Assembly (NCBI GenBank): GCA_030789695.1
Contig: CM061141.1
Span: forward strand, 170,824,807 to 170,888,806
DNA: 64,000 nt
Direction: 5' to 3'
Origin: Scilla litardierei
Lineage: Eukaryota > Streptophyta > Magnoliopsida > Asparagales > Asparagaceae
Shown: one piece after another, positions 12,401-24,935 of the stretch
How the letters are laid out: each line of letters opens with the position of its first letter
Position numbering within the stretch: the stretch's first letter is position 1
Position numbers and translations under genes: made by a program
The notes under the pieces: generated by a model
The model's input: the letters and a program-made list of their open reading frames with translations, nothing else
The model's database searches: none
What the model was told of the DNA's origin: nothing

Positions 12401-13956
12401 ATATGCGTTTTATAGACTAACGTTGTCTTCTCTTATTTTTTCTGTTGAAAATGGCAATCTCTCGATTTGGAGAAACAAATTGGCGGATTATTCAGACCTC
12501 GAGGCTATTGCTATATTTTCTGAAAGATATGAATCTTTTTATTAAATTATATGATTTTTGGCCTAAATTTGTCATCTCTTACTTTTTAGATGAATATGGC
12601 GATCTTCCTGTTCCAACGGACATTTTTGTGGATTTTTCTCAGCTCCGGGATATTTTCTACATTTTCTGTAAGATATGGATCTTTAGATTAAATGATTTGA
12701 TTTTTATAGCCAAATTTTGTCTTCTCTTATTTTTCAGTTGAAGATGATGATCTCCCGAAGGGCGTTTTGCGGATTTTTTTCTAAGCTCAAAGCTATTTTT
12801 AAATTTTTATTGAAGATATGGATTTTTTATTAAATGATATGATTTTTGTAGCCTAAATTTTGTCTTATCTTATTTTTTTCATTGAACATGGCGATCTCCT
12901 AGTTCCAACAGACATCTTTTCGGCTTTTTCTGAGCTCAGAACTATTTTTCTACATTTTTGGGAAGTTATGGAACTTTTTATTAAATGATATGAATTTTTA
13001 CCCTAATTCCTGTTATGGAACTATTTTCCTCTCTTATTTTTTATTTGAAGATGGCAAATTCCTGTTTCCAACAAACATTTTTGTAGATTTTCTGAGCTTG
13101 GGAATATTTTCTATAGTTTATTGAAGATGTGGTTCATTTTATTAAATGATATGATTTTTATTGACTAAGTTTGTCTTCTCATATTTTTCAGTCGAAGATG
13201 GTGCTATTCCGTTTCCAATGGAATTTTTGCGAATTTTTCTGATCTCAGGGCTATTTCCTAAATATTATGAAAGATATGTATCTTTTTATTAAATGATATG
13301 ATTTTTACTGCATAAGTTTGTCTTCTCTTATTTTTCAGTTAAAGTTGGCGATCTCCTTGCTCCAACAGACATTTTTGCGGATTTTTCTGAGTTCGCGACT
13401 ATTTTTCTACATTTTCTGGAAGATATGTATCTTTTTATTAAATGATATGATTTTTGGACTAATTTTGTATTCTCTTATTTTTTTTGTTAAAGATGAGATC
13501 TCCTTGTTCTAACGGACTTTTTGCAGATTTTTCTGGGTTCGGGCAATTTTCTACATTTTCTGTAAGATTTGGATCTTTATATTAAATGCTATGATTTTTA
13601 TAGTATATTTTTTGTCTTCTCTTATTTTTACAGTTGAAAATGGCGATCTCTTGGTTTCACCGAAATTTTTTGCGTATTTTTCTGAGCTCGGTGCTATTAT
13701 ATATATTTTCTGAAAGATAAGGATCTTTAATTAATTGATATGATTTTTGTTGCCTAATTTTGTCTTCTCTTATTTTTCAGTTGATGATGGCAATCTTTTC
13801 ATTAAACGATATCATTTTTTGGCCTAATTTTGTCTTCTCATATATTCGGTTGAAGATAGCGATCTTCTGGTTCTAACGGACATTTTTGCGGATCTTTCTA
13901 AACTGTGGACTATTTTTAACATATTCTGGAAGATATGAAACATTTTATTAAATGAT

Positions 13957-14130
13957 ATCAGAGAAGACAAAATTAGGCCAAAATGTCCGTTGAAACCGGG
14001 AAAACGCCATCTTCAACTGAAATATAAGAGAAGAAGAAATTTGGAACTGGGAAATCACCATCTTCATCTATAAAAATGTCTGTTGTAACCGAAAAATCGC
14101 CATCTTCAACAGATAAGATTTCTATATATC
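13957..14130 (-). repeat. Flipped satellite A module inside the plus array
   Basis: After TTAAATGATATC the orientation reverses: AGAGAAGACAAAATTAGGCC, then ACGCCATCTTCAACTGAAA, then three short minus-oriented pieces, before orientation returns at TATATATCATTTTCTGAGC (14123). The same composite sequence, reverse-complemented, lies at 57282-57460 in the minus array, and related copies lie at 63533-63705, 18008-18080, 53165-53250, 37913-38000, 59550-59632 and 62306-62350. Confidence 0.8.
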
Positions 14131-14644
14131 ATTTTCTGAGCTTGGTGCTATTTTCTATATTTTATGAAAGAAATTTATCTTTTTATTAATTGATAAGATT
14201 TTTATAGCCTTAGTTTGTCTCCTCTAATTTTCCAGTTAAAGATGGAATCTTTTTATTAAATGATATAATTTTTAGCCTAATTTTTTCTTCTCTAATATTC
14301 AGTTGAAGATGGTGATCACCCCGGTTCCAACAAACATTTTTGTGAATTTTTTGAGCTCCGGGCTATTTTCACATTTTTGAAAGATATGTATCATTTTATT
14401 GAACGATATGCTATTTTGGCCTAATTTTATCTTCTTTTATTTTTTTATTTGAAGATGGCGATCTTCGGATTCCAACGGATATTTTTACAGAATTTCCTGA
14501 GCTCGGGGTTATTTTGTACACTTTCTGGAAGATAAGAATCTTTATATTAAATGATATGATTTTTATATCCTATTTTTTGTTCTTATTTTTCAGTTAAAGA
14601 TGGCAATCTTCCTGTTCGAACAGACATTTTTGTGGATTTTCTGA

Positions 14645-17600
14645 TCTCCTTGCTATTTTCTACATTTTATTAAAGATATATATCTCTTTATTAAATGACA
14701 AGATTTTTATAGCCTAACTTTTGTCTTCTCTTATTTTTCAGTTGAAGATGGCGATCTCCATGTTCCAACAGACATTTTTACGGATTTTTCTTAGGTTTGG
14801 GCTTTTTTCTACATTTTCTGGAAGATATGAATCTTTTTATGAAATGATATGATTTTTCGGCCTAATTTTGTCTTCTCTTTTTTTCAGTTGAATATTGCGA
14901 TCTCTCAGTTCCAACGGACATTTATGCAGATTTTTCTGAGCTCGGTGCTATTTTCTACATTTATGGTCGATATGTATCTTTTCATTAAATGATATGTTTT
15001 TGTCCTAATTTTGTCTTCTTTTATTTTTCAGTTGCAGATGGCGATACCATAGTTCCAACAAACATTTTTGCGGATTTTTCTGAGCTCATGGCTATTTTCT
15101 ACATTTTTGAAAAGTTTTGTATCTTAATATTAAATGATATGATTTTATAGCATAAGTTTGTATTCTCTTATTTTTTTAGTTGAAGATGGCAATCTCCCGG
15201 TTCCAAAAGGACATTTTGCGTATTTTTTGAGCTCGGTGCTATTTTCTACATTTTATGGAAGATATACAACTTTTAATTAAATAATATGATTTATGTAGCT
15301 TACATTTGTCTTCTCTTATTTTTTTAGTTAAAGATGGCGATCTCCCAGTTCCAACATACATTTTTGCAGTTTGTTTTAGCTTGAGACTAATTTTCTATAT
15401 TTTCAGGAAGATACGTATCTTTTTAAGCAATGATATGATTTTTTTGGCCTAATTTTGTCTTCTCTTTTTTCCTTTGAAGATGGCGATCTCCCGGATCCAT
15501 TGGACATTTGTGCAGATTTATTTTGAACTAGGGATATTTTCTATATTTTTCGTATAATATGAATCTTTTTATTAAATGATATAATTTTTATAACCTACTT
15601 TTGTCATATCTTATTTTTCAGTTGAAGATGTCGATCTCCATGTTCCAATGGACATTTTTGCAGGGTTTTTCAGAGCTCGGGGCTATTTTTCTACATTTTT
15701 GAGAAGTTAAGGATGTTTTTATTAATTGATATGACTTTTTGGCCTCATTTTGTTTTCTTTTATTTTTTAGTTGAAGGTAGCGATCTCCCGTTTCTACCGG
15801 ACATTTTGCCTTATTCTGACATCGGGATTATTTTCTAAATTTTCTGGAAGATATGGATCTTTTTATTAAATGATATGATTTTTGGCCCAGAAGTCTTCTC
15901 TTATTTTTAAGTTGAAGATGGTGATCTTCCTGTTCCAACAGACATTTGGCAGATTTTTATAAGCTCGGTGCTATTTATTACATTTTTATAAATGATAGGA
16001 TTTTTATAGACTACGTTTGTCTTCTCTTATTTTCTTCAGTTGAAGATGGCGATCTCCCGGTTCCAATGGATATTTTTGCAGATTTTTCTTGACTTGAGGC
16101 GATTTTTCTACATTCTCTTGAAGATATGGATCTTTTTATGAAATGATGTGATTTTTTGGCCTAATTTTTGTCTTCTTTGTTTTTAGACGAAGATGATGAT
16201 CGCCCAGTTCTAACTAACATTTTTACGGATTTTTGAGCTCCATGATATTTTCTACATTTTATATAAGATATGAGTCTTTATATTAAATGATACGATTTTT
16301 ATTGCCTGATTTTGTCTTCTCTTATTTTTTCAGTTGAAGGTGACGACCATTGTTCCAATGAACATTTTTGCGTTTTTTTTGAGCTCGGTGATTTTTTCTA
16401 AAATTATGGAAGATAAAAAACTTCTTATTAAATGGTATTATTTTTCTAGCCTATATTTGTCTTCTCTTATTTTTTTAGTTGAAGATGGAGATCTCTCGAT
16501 TCCAATGAAAATTTGGATTTTTCTGAGCTCCAAACTATTTTCCACTTATTTTGGAAGATATGGATCTTTATATTAAATGATATGATTTTTATGGTCTAAA
16601 TTTTTATTCTCTTATTTTTCAGTTGCATATGACGTTCTATCGGTTCCAACAAACATTTTTTGCGTATTATTCTGACCTCGGGGCTATTTTCTAAATTTTT
16701 TGTAATATAAGTATCATTTTATTAAATGATATAATTTTTGGCCTAATTTTATCTTTTCTTATTTTTCAGTTGAAAATGACGATCTCCCTATTCCAACAGA
16801 CTTTTTGTGGATTTTTATGAGCTCGGTGTTATTTTCTAAATTTTATGAAAGATAAGGATCTTTGTAGTAAATGATTGATTTCTATTTTCTATATTTTTAA
16901 CGATCTCCCTGTTCCAACAGACTTTTTGTGGATTGCTATATTCTAATTTTTTCAGTCGTAAATGGCGATCTACCTGTTTCCACAGAAATTTTTACGGATT
17001 TTTCTTTGTTTGGGATTATTTTTCTTCCTCTCCTCGAAGATATGGATATTTTTATTAAATGATATGATTTTTGGCCCAATTTTGTCTTCTCTTTTTTCCA
17101 GTTGAAGATGGCGATCTCGCGGTTCCAATTTACATTTGTGCGGATTTTTTTGAGCTCTGGCTATTTTCTATATTTTCTATAAGATATGGATCTTTATATT
17201 AAAGGAAATGATTTTTATACACTAATTTTGTCTTCTCTTATTTTTTTCAGTAGAAGATTGCGTTCTCCCGGTTTCATTAGACATTTTGGCGGATTGTTCT
17301 GAGCTCGGGTATACTTTTCTACATTTTTGGGAAGTTATGGATATTTTTATTAAATGATATGATTTTTTTGCCAAAGTTTGTCTTCTCTTATTTTTAAGTT
17401 GAAGATGGTAATCTCCCGATTCCATCAAACATTTTTTGCTGATTATTCTTACCACGGGCTATTTTCTAAATTTTCTCGAAGATATGGATCTTTTATTAAA
17501 TGATTTAATTTTTGTCCTAAGTTTGCATTCTCTTATTTTTCAGTTGAATTGGTGATCTCCCATTTCCAATTAATATTTTTGCGGATTTTTCTTAGCTCGT

Positions 17601-18010
17601 TGCTATTTTATACATTTTATGGAAGATTTTTATAGCCAACATTTTTCTTCTCTTATTTTTAAGGCGAAGGTGGCGATCTACCGGTTTCAACAGACATTTT
17701 TGTAGACTTTTCATAGCTTAGGACTATTTTTCTACATTTTCTATAAGATATGTATTTTTATGAAATGATATGATTTTTTGGCCTAGTTTTGTCTTTTTTT
17801 GTTAAAGATGGCGATCTTCCAGTTCCAAAGGGTATTTTTGTAGATTATTCTGACCTCAGGGCTATTTTCTAATTTTTTTTTGGAAGAGATGCATATTTTT
17901 ATTAAATTTTATGATTTTGGCCTAAATTTGTCTTCTCTTATTTTTAAGTTGAAAATGACGATTTACCGGTTCCAACGGACATTTTTGCGGATTTTTTGCA
18001 GCTTGGAACT
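14645..18010 (+). repeat. Higher-order duplicated block, copy 2 (3.4 kb)
   Basis: Colinear with 6050-9492 monomer by monomer, including rare variants such as TTCTTCCTCTCCTCGAAG at 17022. It retains a complete monomer at about 15600-15710 where copy 1 has a deletion, and it lacks one monomer present in copy 1 around 6440-6590. Its right end runs straight into the flipped module at 18008. The same block is present in inverted form at about 53240-56750. Confidence 0.85.
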
Positions 18011-18080
18011 AGGAAATCGCCATCTTCATCAATAAAAATGGCTGTAAATCACCATCTTCAACTGATAGATTTTTATATAT
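18008..18080 (-). repeat. Short flipped satellite A module
   Basis: GCTTGGAACTAGGAAATCGC leads into minus-oriented pieces (CCATCTTCATCAATAAAAAT, ATCACCATCTTCAACTGATA) before the plus orientation resumes at TATATATCGTTTTCTGAGC. It is a shortened relative of the module at 13957-14130. Its exact reverse-complement counterpart, with the same breakpoints, is at 53165-53250. Confidence 0.75.
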
Positions 18081-19472
18081 CGTTTTCTGAGCTTGGTGCT
18101 ATTTTCTACATTTTATGAAAGATATGGATCTTTTTATTAATTAATATGATTTTTGTAGCCTAAATTTGACTTCTCTTATTTTTCAGTTGAAGATAGCGAT
18201 CTTTTTATTAAATGAAATGATATTTTGGCCTAATTTTGTCTTCTCATACATTTCGGTTGAAGATGGCGATCTCCCGGTTCCAACGAACATTTTTGCGGAT
18301 TTTTCTGAGCTCCGATTTATTTTCCACTTTTTTGGAAGATATGTAACATTTTATTAAATGATATGATATTTTGGCATAATTTTGTCTTCTCTTATATTTC
18401 GGTTGAAGAAAATGATCTCTCGGTTCCAAGGGACATTTTTGCGGATTTTTCTGAGCCGAGGCTATTTCGTGCACTTTCTGAAAAATAAGAATCTTTATAT
18501 TAATTGATATGATCTTTATTTCCAATTTTATTCTTCAATTGAAGATGTCGATATCCCAGTTCCAACGGATATTTTTGCGGATTTTTCTGAGCTCCAGGCT
18601 ATTTTCTATATTTTATTAAATATATGGATCTCTTTATTAAATGACAAGATTTTTATAGCCTAATTTTGTCTTCTCCTATTTTTTAGTTGAAGATAGCGAT
18701 TTCCCGGTTCCAACGGAAATTTTTACAATTTTTTTCTTAGTTTTGGGCTTTTTTCTACGTTTTCTTGAAGATACGAATCTTTTTATTAAATGATATGAAT
18801 TTTTGACCAAATTTTGTTTTCAATTTTTTCAGTTTAATATTGCAATCTCCTGGTTCCAACGGTCATTTGTACAGATTTTTCTTAGCTCGGTGCAATTTAC
18901 TACATATTATGGCATATACGTATTTTTTATTAAATGATACGATTTTTGGCTTAAGTTTGTCTTCTTTTATTTTCAGTTGAAGATGGCGATCTCCCGGTTT
19001 CAGCAGGCATTTTTTCGGATTTTTCTGAACTCCGAGCTATTTTCTACATTTTCTATATGATATAAATTTTTATATTAAATGAAATGATTTTTATAACCTA
19101 ATTTTTTCATCTCTTAACATTCAGTTGAAGATGGCGATCTTCTGGTTCCAACAGATATTTTTGTCGATTTGAGTCTTTTTATTAAATGTTATGATTTTTT
19201 GGCCTAGTTCTGTCTTCTCTTTTTAGTTGAATATTGCGATCTCCCAGTTCCAACGGACATTTGTGCGGATTTTTTTAACTTCGGTGCAATTTTCTACATT
19301 TTATGGCAGATATGTATCTTTTTATTAAATGATATGATTCTTGACCTAATTTTGTCTTCTTTTATTTTTTAGTTGAAGATGGCAATCTCCCGGTTCCAAC
19401 GGACATTTTTTCGGATTTTTCTGAGCTACGATCTATTTTCTACATTTTCTGTATGATTTGAATCTTTATATT

Positions 19473-19606
19473 TTTTTTGGTGACCTGGACTCTCCACCGC
19501 CTCACAAGTGGGGTGGTCAGGCACCAAACCGTGGGGTATGGAAGGCTGACCCACACCCTGCATACCGGGTTAGTTGAGAGAATTAAGCAAGGTAGCCATC
19601 GGTCCT
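19473..19606 (-). mobile_element. SINE-like retroposon, copy 1 (134 bp), with 13-bp target duplication
   Basis: A non-satellite insertion between two perfect direct repeats GAATCTTTATATT (19460-19472 and 19607-19619). In its own sense (minus strand) it starts AGGACCGATGGCTACCTTG and ends in an A-rich tail (eight T on the plus strand). A TGGCTACCTTG string near its 5' end fits a pol III A box, and GGTTTGGTGCC downstream fits a B box (GGTTCRANNCC) except for two positions. Small size, A tail, long target duplication and pol III-like boxes indicate a SINE or other LINE-mobilised RNA. I do not recognise the family. Confidence 0.65.
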
Positions 19607-22600
19607 GAATCTTTATATTAAATGATATGATATTTATAACCTAATTTTGTCTTTTCAAATTATTTAGTGGAAGATGGCGATCTCCCGGTTCTAATGGACA
19701 TTTTTGTTGATTTTTCTGAACTCGGGGCTATTTTTCTACATTTTCAGGAAGTTATGTATATTTTATTCAGATGAAGATGGCGATCTACCGGTTTCAACGA
19801 ATATTTTTGCCGCTTTTTTCGAGCTCCGGGTAATTTTCTACATCTTCAGAAGTTATGTATCTTTTATTAAATGATGTGATTTTTATACACTAATGTTGTC
19901 TTCTCTTATTTTTGGTTGAAGATGGCAATCTTCCGGTTCCAACTGACATATTTGGGTTTTTTGACCTCGGTCTTATTTTCTACATTTTATGGAAGATATA
20001 GAATGTTTTATAAATAATACGATTTTATAGCCTACATTAGTATTCTGTTGTTATTTTTTCAGTTGAAGATGGCAATTCCCCGCTTCAACGGACATTTTTG
20101 CATATTTTCTACATTTTCTGGAAGTCTTGTATCTTTTTATGAAATGACATGATTTGTTGGCCCAATTTTGTCTTCTCTTTTTTTAATTTGAAGATGGCGA
20201 TCTCCCAGTCCAAAGGATATTTATGCGGATTTTTTTGAGCTCCGATCTATTTTCTATATTTTTTGTATAATAATAATCTTTATATTAAATGATATGATTT
20301 TTATAACCTAATTTGGCATCTCTTATTTTTTTTCAGATGAAGATGGTGATCTCCCGGTTCCAAGGGATGTTTTTGAGGATTTTTCTTAGCTTGGGTCAAT
20401 TTTTCGACATTTTCGAAAAGTTATGGATCTTTTTATTAAATTATATGTTTTTGGCCTAATTTTGTCTTCTTTTATTTTTCAGTTGAAGATTGCGATCTCC
20501 CATTCGAACAGACATTTTGCGAATTATTCTGACTTTGAGACTATTCTCTCAATTTTCTAGAAGATATGTATCTTTTTATTAAATGATAAGATTTTTGGCC
20601 TAATTTTATCTTTTCTTATTTTTAAGTTGAAAATGGCAATATCCCAGATCTAATGGAAATTTTTGCATAATTTTCAAATTTCGGTATTATTTTCAACATT
20701 TTATGAAAGATATGAATTTTTTTATTAAATGATATAATTTTTATATCTACGTTTTTCTTCTCTTATTTTAGTTGAATATTGCGATCTATAGGTTCCAGCA
20801 AACATTTTACTAATTTTTATTAGCATGGGGCGATTTTTCTTCATTTTATGGAAGAAATAGATCATTTTATTAAATGATATGATTTTTGCCCTATTGTGTA
20901 TTTTCTCTTATTTTTCAATTGAAGATGGGGTTCTCACGGTTCCAACGGCGATTTTTGCGGATTTTTTTGACCTAGATGCTATTTTCTTCATTTTCTGGAA
21001 GATATGGATCTTTTCATTAAATGCTATGATTTTTAGGCCTAATTTATTCTTCTCTTCTTTTGCAGATGAAAATCACCGGTTACAACAAATTTCGATTATT
21101 TTTCCGAGCTCCGGGTTATTTTCTAAATTTTTTGTAAGATATGAATTTTTAGATTAACCGTATGATTTTTATAGCCTAATTTTGTCTTCTCTGATTTTGT
21201 TAGTTGTAGATGTCGATCTCCTGATTCCAACGGGCATTTTACGAATTTTTCTAAATTCGAAAATATTTTCAATAGTTTATTGAAGATATGGATGTTTGTA
21301 TTAAATGATATGATTTTTGTGGCCTAATTTTGTCTTCTCTTATTTTAGATGAAGATGAGCGATCTCCCGGTTCCAACGGACATCTATGCGGAATTTTCTG
21401 AGCACCGGGATATTTTCTACATTTTCTGTAAGATATGGACTATATATTAAATGAAATGATTTTTATGGCCTAATTTTGTCTTCTATTATTTTTTTAGTTG
21501 AAGATGGCGATCACCTGTTTCCAACGAAAATTTTTTGCATATTTTTCTGAGCTCGGGGCTATTTTCTATATTTTTTGGACATAAGGCTCTTCATATTTTT
21601 TGATATGATTTTTGGTGCCTAATTTTGTCTTCACTTATTTTCCAGTTGTTCATGATGATCTTTTTATTAAATGATAGGTTTTTGGCCTTATTTTGTCTTC
21701 TCTTATTTTTTTAGTTTAAGATGACGTTCTCCCGGTTCCAACGGACATTTTCGTGGATTTTTGACATAGATGCTATTTTCTATATTCTATGGAAGATATG
21801 GATCTTTTTAATAAATAATATGATTTTGGCCTAATTTTGTCTTTTCATATTTTTAAATGAAGATGGCGATCTCCGAGTTCCAACTGACATTTTAAATATT
21901 TTCTAAGTACGTGGCATTTTTTCTACATTTAAGGAAAATATGGATCATTTTATTAAATGCTATTTTTGGGCTTAATTTTGTCTTTTCTTATTTTTCTGTT
22001 GAAGATGGCGTTCTCTCTGTTCCTACGGATATTTTTGCGGATTTTTTTAACGTAGAAGCTATTTTCTACATTTTCTGGAAGATATGGATCTTTTTATTAT
22101 ATAATTTGGGTTTTAAGCCTAATTTTGTCATCTCTTATTTTTCAGATTAAGATGGAGATTTTCCAGTTCCAACGAACGTTTTTGCATTTTAGCTACTGGT
22201 TATTTTCTAAATTTTTTATAAGATATGTATCTTTAAAATAAGATATATGATTTTTCTAGCCTACTTTTGTCTTCTCTTATTTTTCAGTTGAAGATGGTGA
22301 TCTCCCTGTTCAAACAGACATTTTGCAGATTTTACTTAGCTCGGAGCTATTTCTGGAAGATATGCATCTTTAGTTAAATGATATATTCTTTGCTTAATTT
22401 TTCCTTCTCTTATTTTTCAATTGAAGATAGCGATCTTACTGTTCCAACGGACATTTTTGCGGATTTTTCTGGCTCGGGATATTTTCTACATTTTCTAGAA
22501 GATATGGATCGTTTTATTAAATGATATCATTTTGGCCAAATTTTATTTCCTCTTATTGTTTATTTTGAAGATGCCAATCTCCCTGTTGCAACGGATATTT

Positions 22601-23904
22601 TTGGGGATTTTTGTGCTCAGTGATATTTTCTATATTTTATTGAAGAAATGAATCTTATTAAATGAAATGATTTTTAGCCTAATTTTGTCTTCTCTTATTT
22701 TTCAGTTGAAGATGGCAATCTGCCAGTTCCAACGGACAATTTTGTGGATTTTTCTGAGCTCGAGACTATTTTTCTACATATTTGTGAAGTTATGAATCTT
22801 TTTATTAAATGATATGATTTTTTGAACTAAATTTTTCTTCTCCTATTTTTCAATTGAAGATGGAGATATCCCGGTTCCAATGGACAATTTTGCATATTAT
22901 TCTGACCTCGGGGCTATTTTCTAAATTTTCTTGAAGATATGGATATTTTAAAAAAATGATATGAGTTTTGGCCTAATTTTGTCTACTCTTATTTTTCAGT
23001 TGAAGATGGCGATCTTTTAGTCCCAACGAACATTTATACGGATTTTTCGAAGCCCGGTGCTATTTTCTACAATTTATGGAAGATATGAATTTTTTGTTAA
23101 ATGATATGATTTTTATATCCTACGTTTTTTCTTCTCTTATTTTTCAGTTGAATATTGCGATCTACCGATTCCAGCAGACATTTTTAGTGATTTTTGTTAC
23201 CTTGGGGCTATTTTTCTTCATTTTATGAAGATATGGATCATTTTTTAAAGGATATGATTTTGGCATAATGTTGTCTTCTCTTATTTTCAGTTGAAGATGG
23301 CGTGCTCACGGTTCCAACGAAGATTTTTGCGAATTTTATCTTTACATATTTTTTAGATAAAGATGTCAATTTCCGGTTCCAACAGACATTTTGCAGATTT
23401 TTCTTATCTCTGTGCTATTTTCTTCATTTTCTGTAAGATATATATCTTTAGATTAAATAATATGACTTTATAGCCTTATTTTGTCTTCTCTTATTTTTCA
23501 GTTGAAAATGGCGATCTCCATGTTCCAACAGACATTTTTGTGGATTTTCTGAGCTTGGTGCTATTTCTTTATTTTATTGAATACATGGCTCTTTTTATCA
23601 AATGATATGATTTTTAGCCTAATTTTGTCTTCTATTATTTTTCACTTGAAGATGTTGATCTCCCGCTTTCAACGGACATTTTTGCAGATATTTCTGAGCT
23701 TGTGACTATTTTTCTACATTTTCGAAAAGTTATGGATCTTTTTATTAAATGAAATGATTTTTGGGCCTAATTTTGTCTTCTCTTTTTTTAATTGAAGAAG
23801 AAGATCTCCGTCTTCGGTTTCCAACAAACATTTGTGCAGATTTTTCTAAGATCCGGGCTATTTTCTAAATTTTCTAGACGATATGGATTTTTATATTAAG
23901 TGAT

Positions 23905-24404
23905 NNNNNNNNNNNNNNNNNNNNNNNNNNNNNNNNNNNNNNNNNNNNNNNNNNNNNNNNNNNNNNNNNNNNNNNNNNNNNNNNNNNNNNNNNNNNNNNN
24001 NNNNNNNNNNNNNNNNNNNNNNNNNNNNNNNNNNNNNNNNNNNNNNNNNNNNNNNNNNNNNNNNNNNNNNNNNNNNNNNNNNNNNNNNNNNNNNNNNNNN
24101 NNNNNNNNNNNNNNNNNNNNNNNNNNNNNNNNNNNNNNNNNNNNNNNNNNNNNNNNNNNNNNNNNNNNNNNNNNNNNNNNNNNNNNNNNNNNNNNNNNNN
24201 NNNNNNNNNNNNNNNNNNNNNNNNNNNNNNNNNNNNNNNNNNNNNNNNNNNNNNNNNNNNNNNNNNNNNNNNNNNNNNNNNNNNNNNNNNNNNNNNNNNN
24301 NNNNNNNNNNNNNNNNNNNNNNNNNNNNNNNNNNNNNNNNNNNNNNNNNNNNNNNNNNNNNNNNNNNNNNNNNNNNNNNNNNNNNNNNNNNNNNNNNNNN
24401 NNNN
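23905..24404. other. Assembly gap (500 N)
   Basis: Exactly 500 undetermined bases, the conventional length for a gap of unknown size. Satellite A is in plus orientation up to 23904 and in minus orientation from 24405. The reversal point therefore lies in the gap, and the gap size cannot be taken literally. Confidence 0.99.
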
Positions 24405-24456
24405 TCAATAAAATGTAGAAAATAGCCCTGAGGTTGGAAAAATCCCGCCCAAAAAT
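24405..24456 (-). repeat. Satellite A fragment, minus orientation
   Basis: TCAATAAAATGTAGAAAATA followed by a CTGAGGTTGGAAAAATCC stretch is reverse-complement satellite A. It ends at CAAAAAT, where the MITE begins, and the satellite resumes after the MITE at GCAAAAATGTCC. Confidence 0.85.
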
Positions 24457-24935
24457 TAGGGATGGCAGTAATGGCCTGACCCGCCCGGTTCCAACCTGGC
24501 CCAACTCGGTTTTTGACCCTGGCCCGACCCGGCCTGCAGCCGGTTCGGGGCAAGCTTGGGCTTTGTATGCGCCCCGACCCGCCCCGGGTAAACTATTGAG
24601 GTTCTAAAAACATTACTATTGTGATGCGGACCAAGCAGTCAGCGAATAACACATAACTCATATTCTATTCCACTGTTCTCCTAATTGGGCCAATTCCAAA
24701 TTCCAAATTGCCAAATAAATCAAAATTCTCCCAATTAATAAAATATTTATTTGGGATTCATAACGGATGGAAGTAATGACCTGACCCGACCAGCCCAACC
24801 CGGTCCACCCGGTTTTAGTAAGAAAGAACCCGCCCCGCCCCGCCCCGCGACCCGCCCCGCCCCGGCCTGTAGATATCTCGGGGGCAATCTTGGATAGTTA
24901 AATACCCGCCCCGACCTGCAATATTGCCATTCCTA
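24457..24935. mobile_element. hAT-type MITE (non-autonomous DNA transposon)
   Basis: About 479 bp with imperfect terminal inverted repeats TAGGGATGGCA and TGCCATTCCTA, flanked by a near-perfect 8-bp duplication (CCAAAAAT / GCAAAAAT) that belongs to satellite A. Both sub-terminal parts are rich in CCCGCCCCG and GACCCG strings, as in the widespread plant hAT MITE family with TAGGGATGGCAAT ends. The centre is AT-rich (24600-24770) with no open frame, so it depends on a transposase encoded elsewhere. Its strand is arbitrary. Confidence 0.8.

Larger units (their letters stand above)
5973..23904 (+). repeat. Satellite A array, plus orientation (about 120 monomers)
   Basis: Head-to-tail AT-rich monomers of about 144-150 bp. 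Successive CAGTTGA-type anchors occur at 6144, 6290, 6434, 6582, 6731 and 6879. Conserved blocks in order are TTGAAGATGGCGATCTCC, CGGTTCCAACGGACATTTTT, GCGGATTTTTCTGAGCTC, TATTTTCTACATTTTCTGGA, AGATATGGATCTTTTTATTA, AATGATATGATTTTTGGCC and TAATTTTGTCTTCTCTTATT. The monomers diverge considerably. Distinct monomer types recur in fixed order, which shows higher-order structure. Short truncated units and flipped segments occur inside. The 60-100 residue open frames within it (for example 10729-10995, 12445-12741) span one or two monomers, show no family resemblance and are not genes. The array runs into an assembly gap on the right. Confidence 0.95.

Noticed and set aside
19473..19606. SINE-like insertion considered as a tRNA gene or tRNA pseudogene
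   Set aside because: No cloverleaf stems or anticodon arm could be drawn; only A- and B-box-like strings, an A tail and a target duplication are present.
8346..22150. Many 60-100 codon frames in satellite A with similar hydrophobic peptides
   Set aside because: They follow the repeat unit, differ in length with each monomer's indels, lie on both strands, and match no protein family I recognise.
5973..23904. CRISPR-like array (regular repeats with variable sequence between)
   Set aside because: The whole 150-bp unit is repeated without distinct spacers, and the context is a plant nuclear genome with retrotransposons.
23891..24553. Long open frames across the N block on both strands
   Set aside because: They exist only because N codons are not read as stops; the sequence is an assembly gap.
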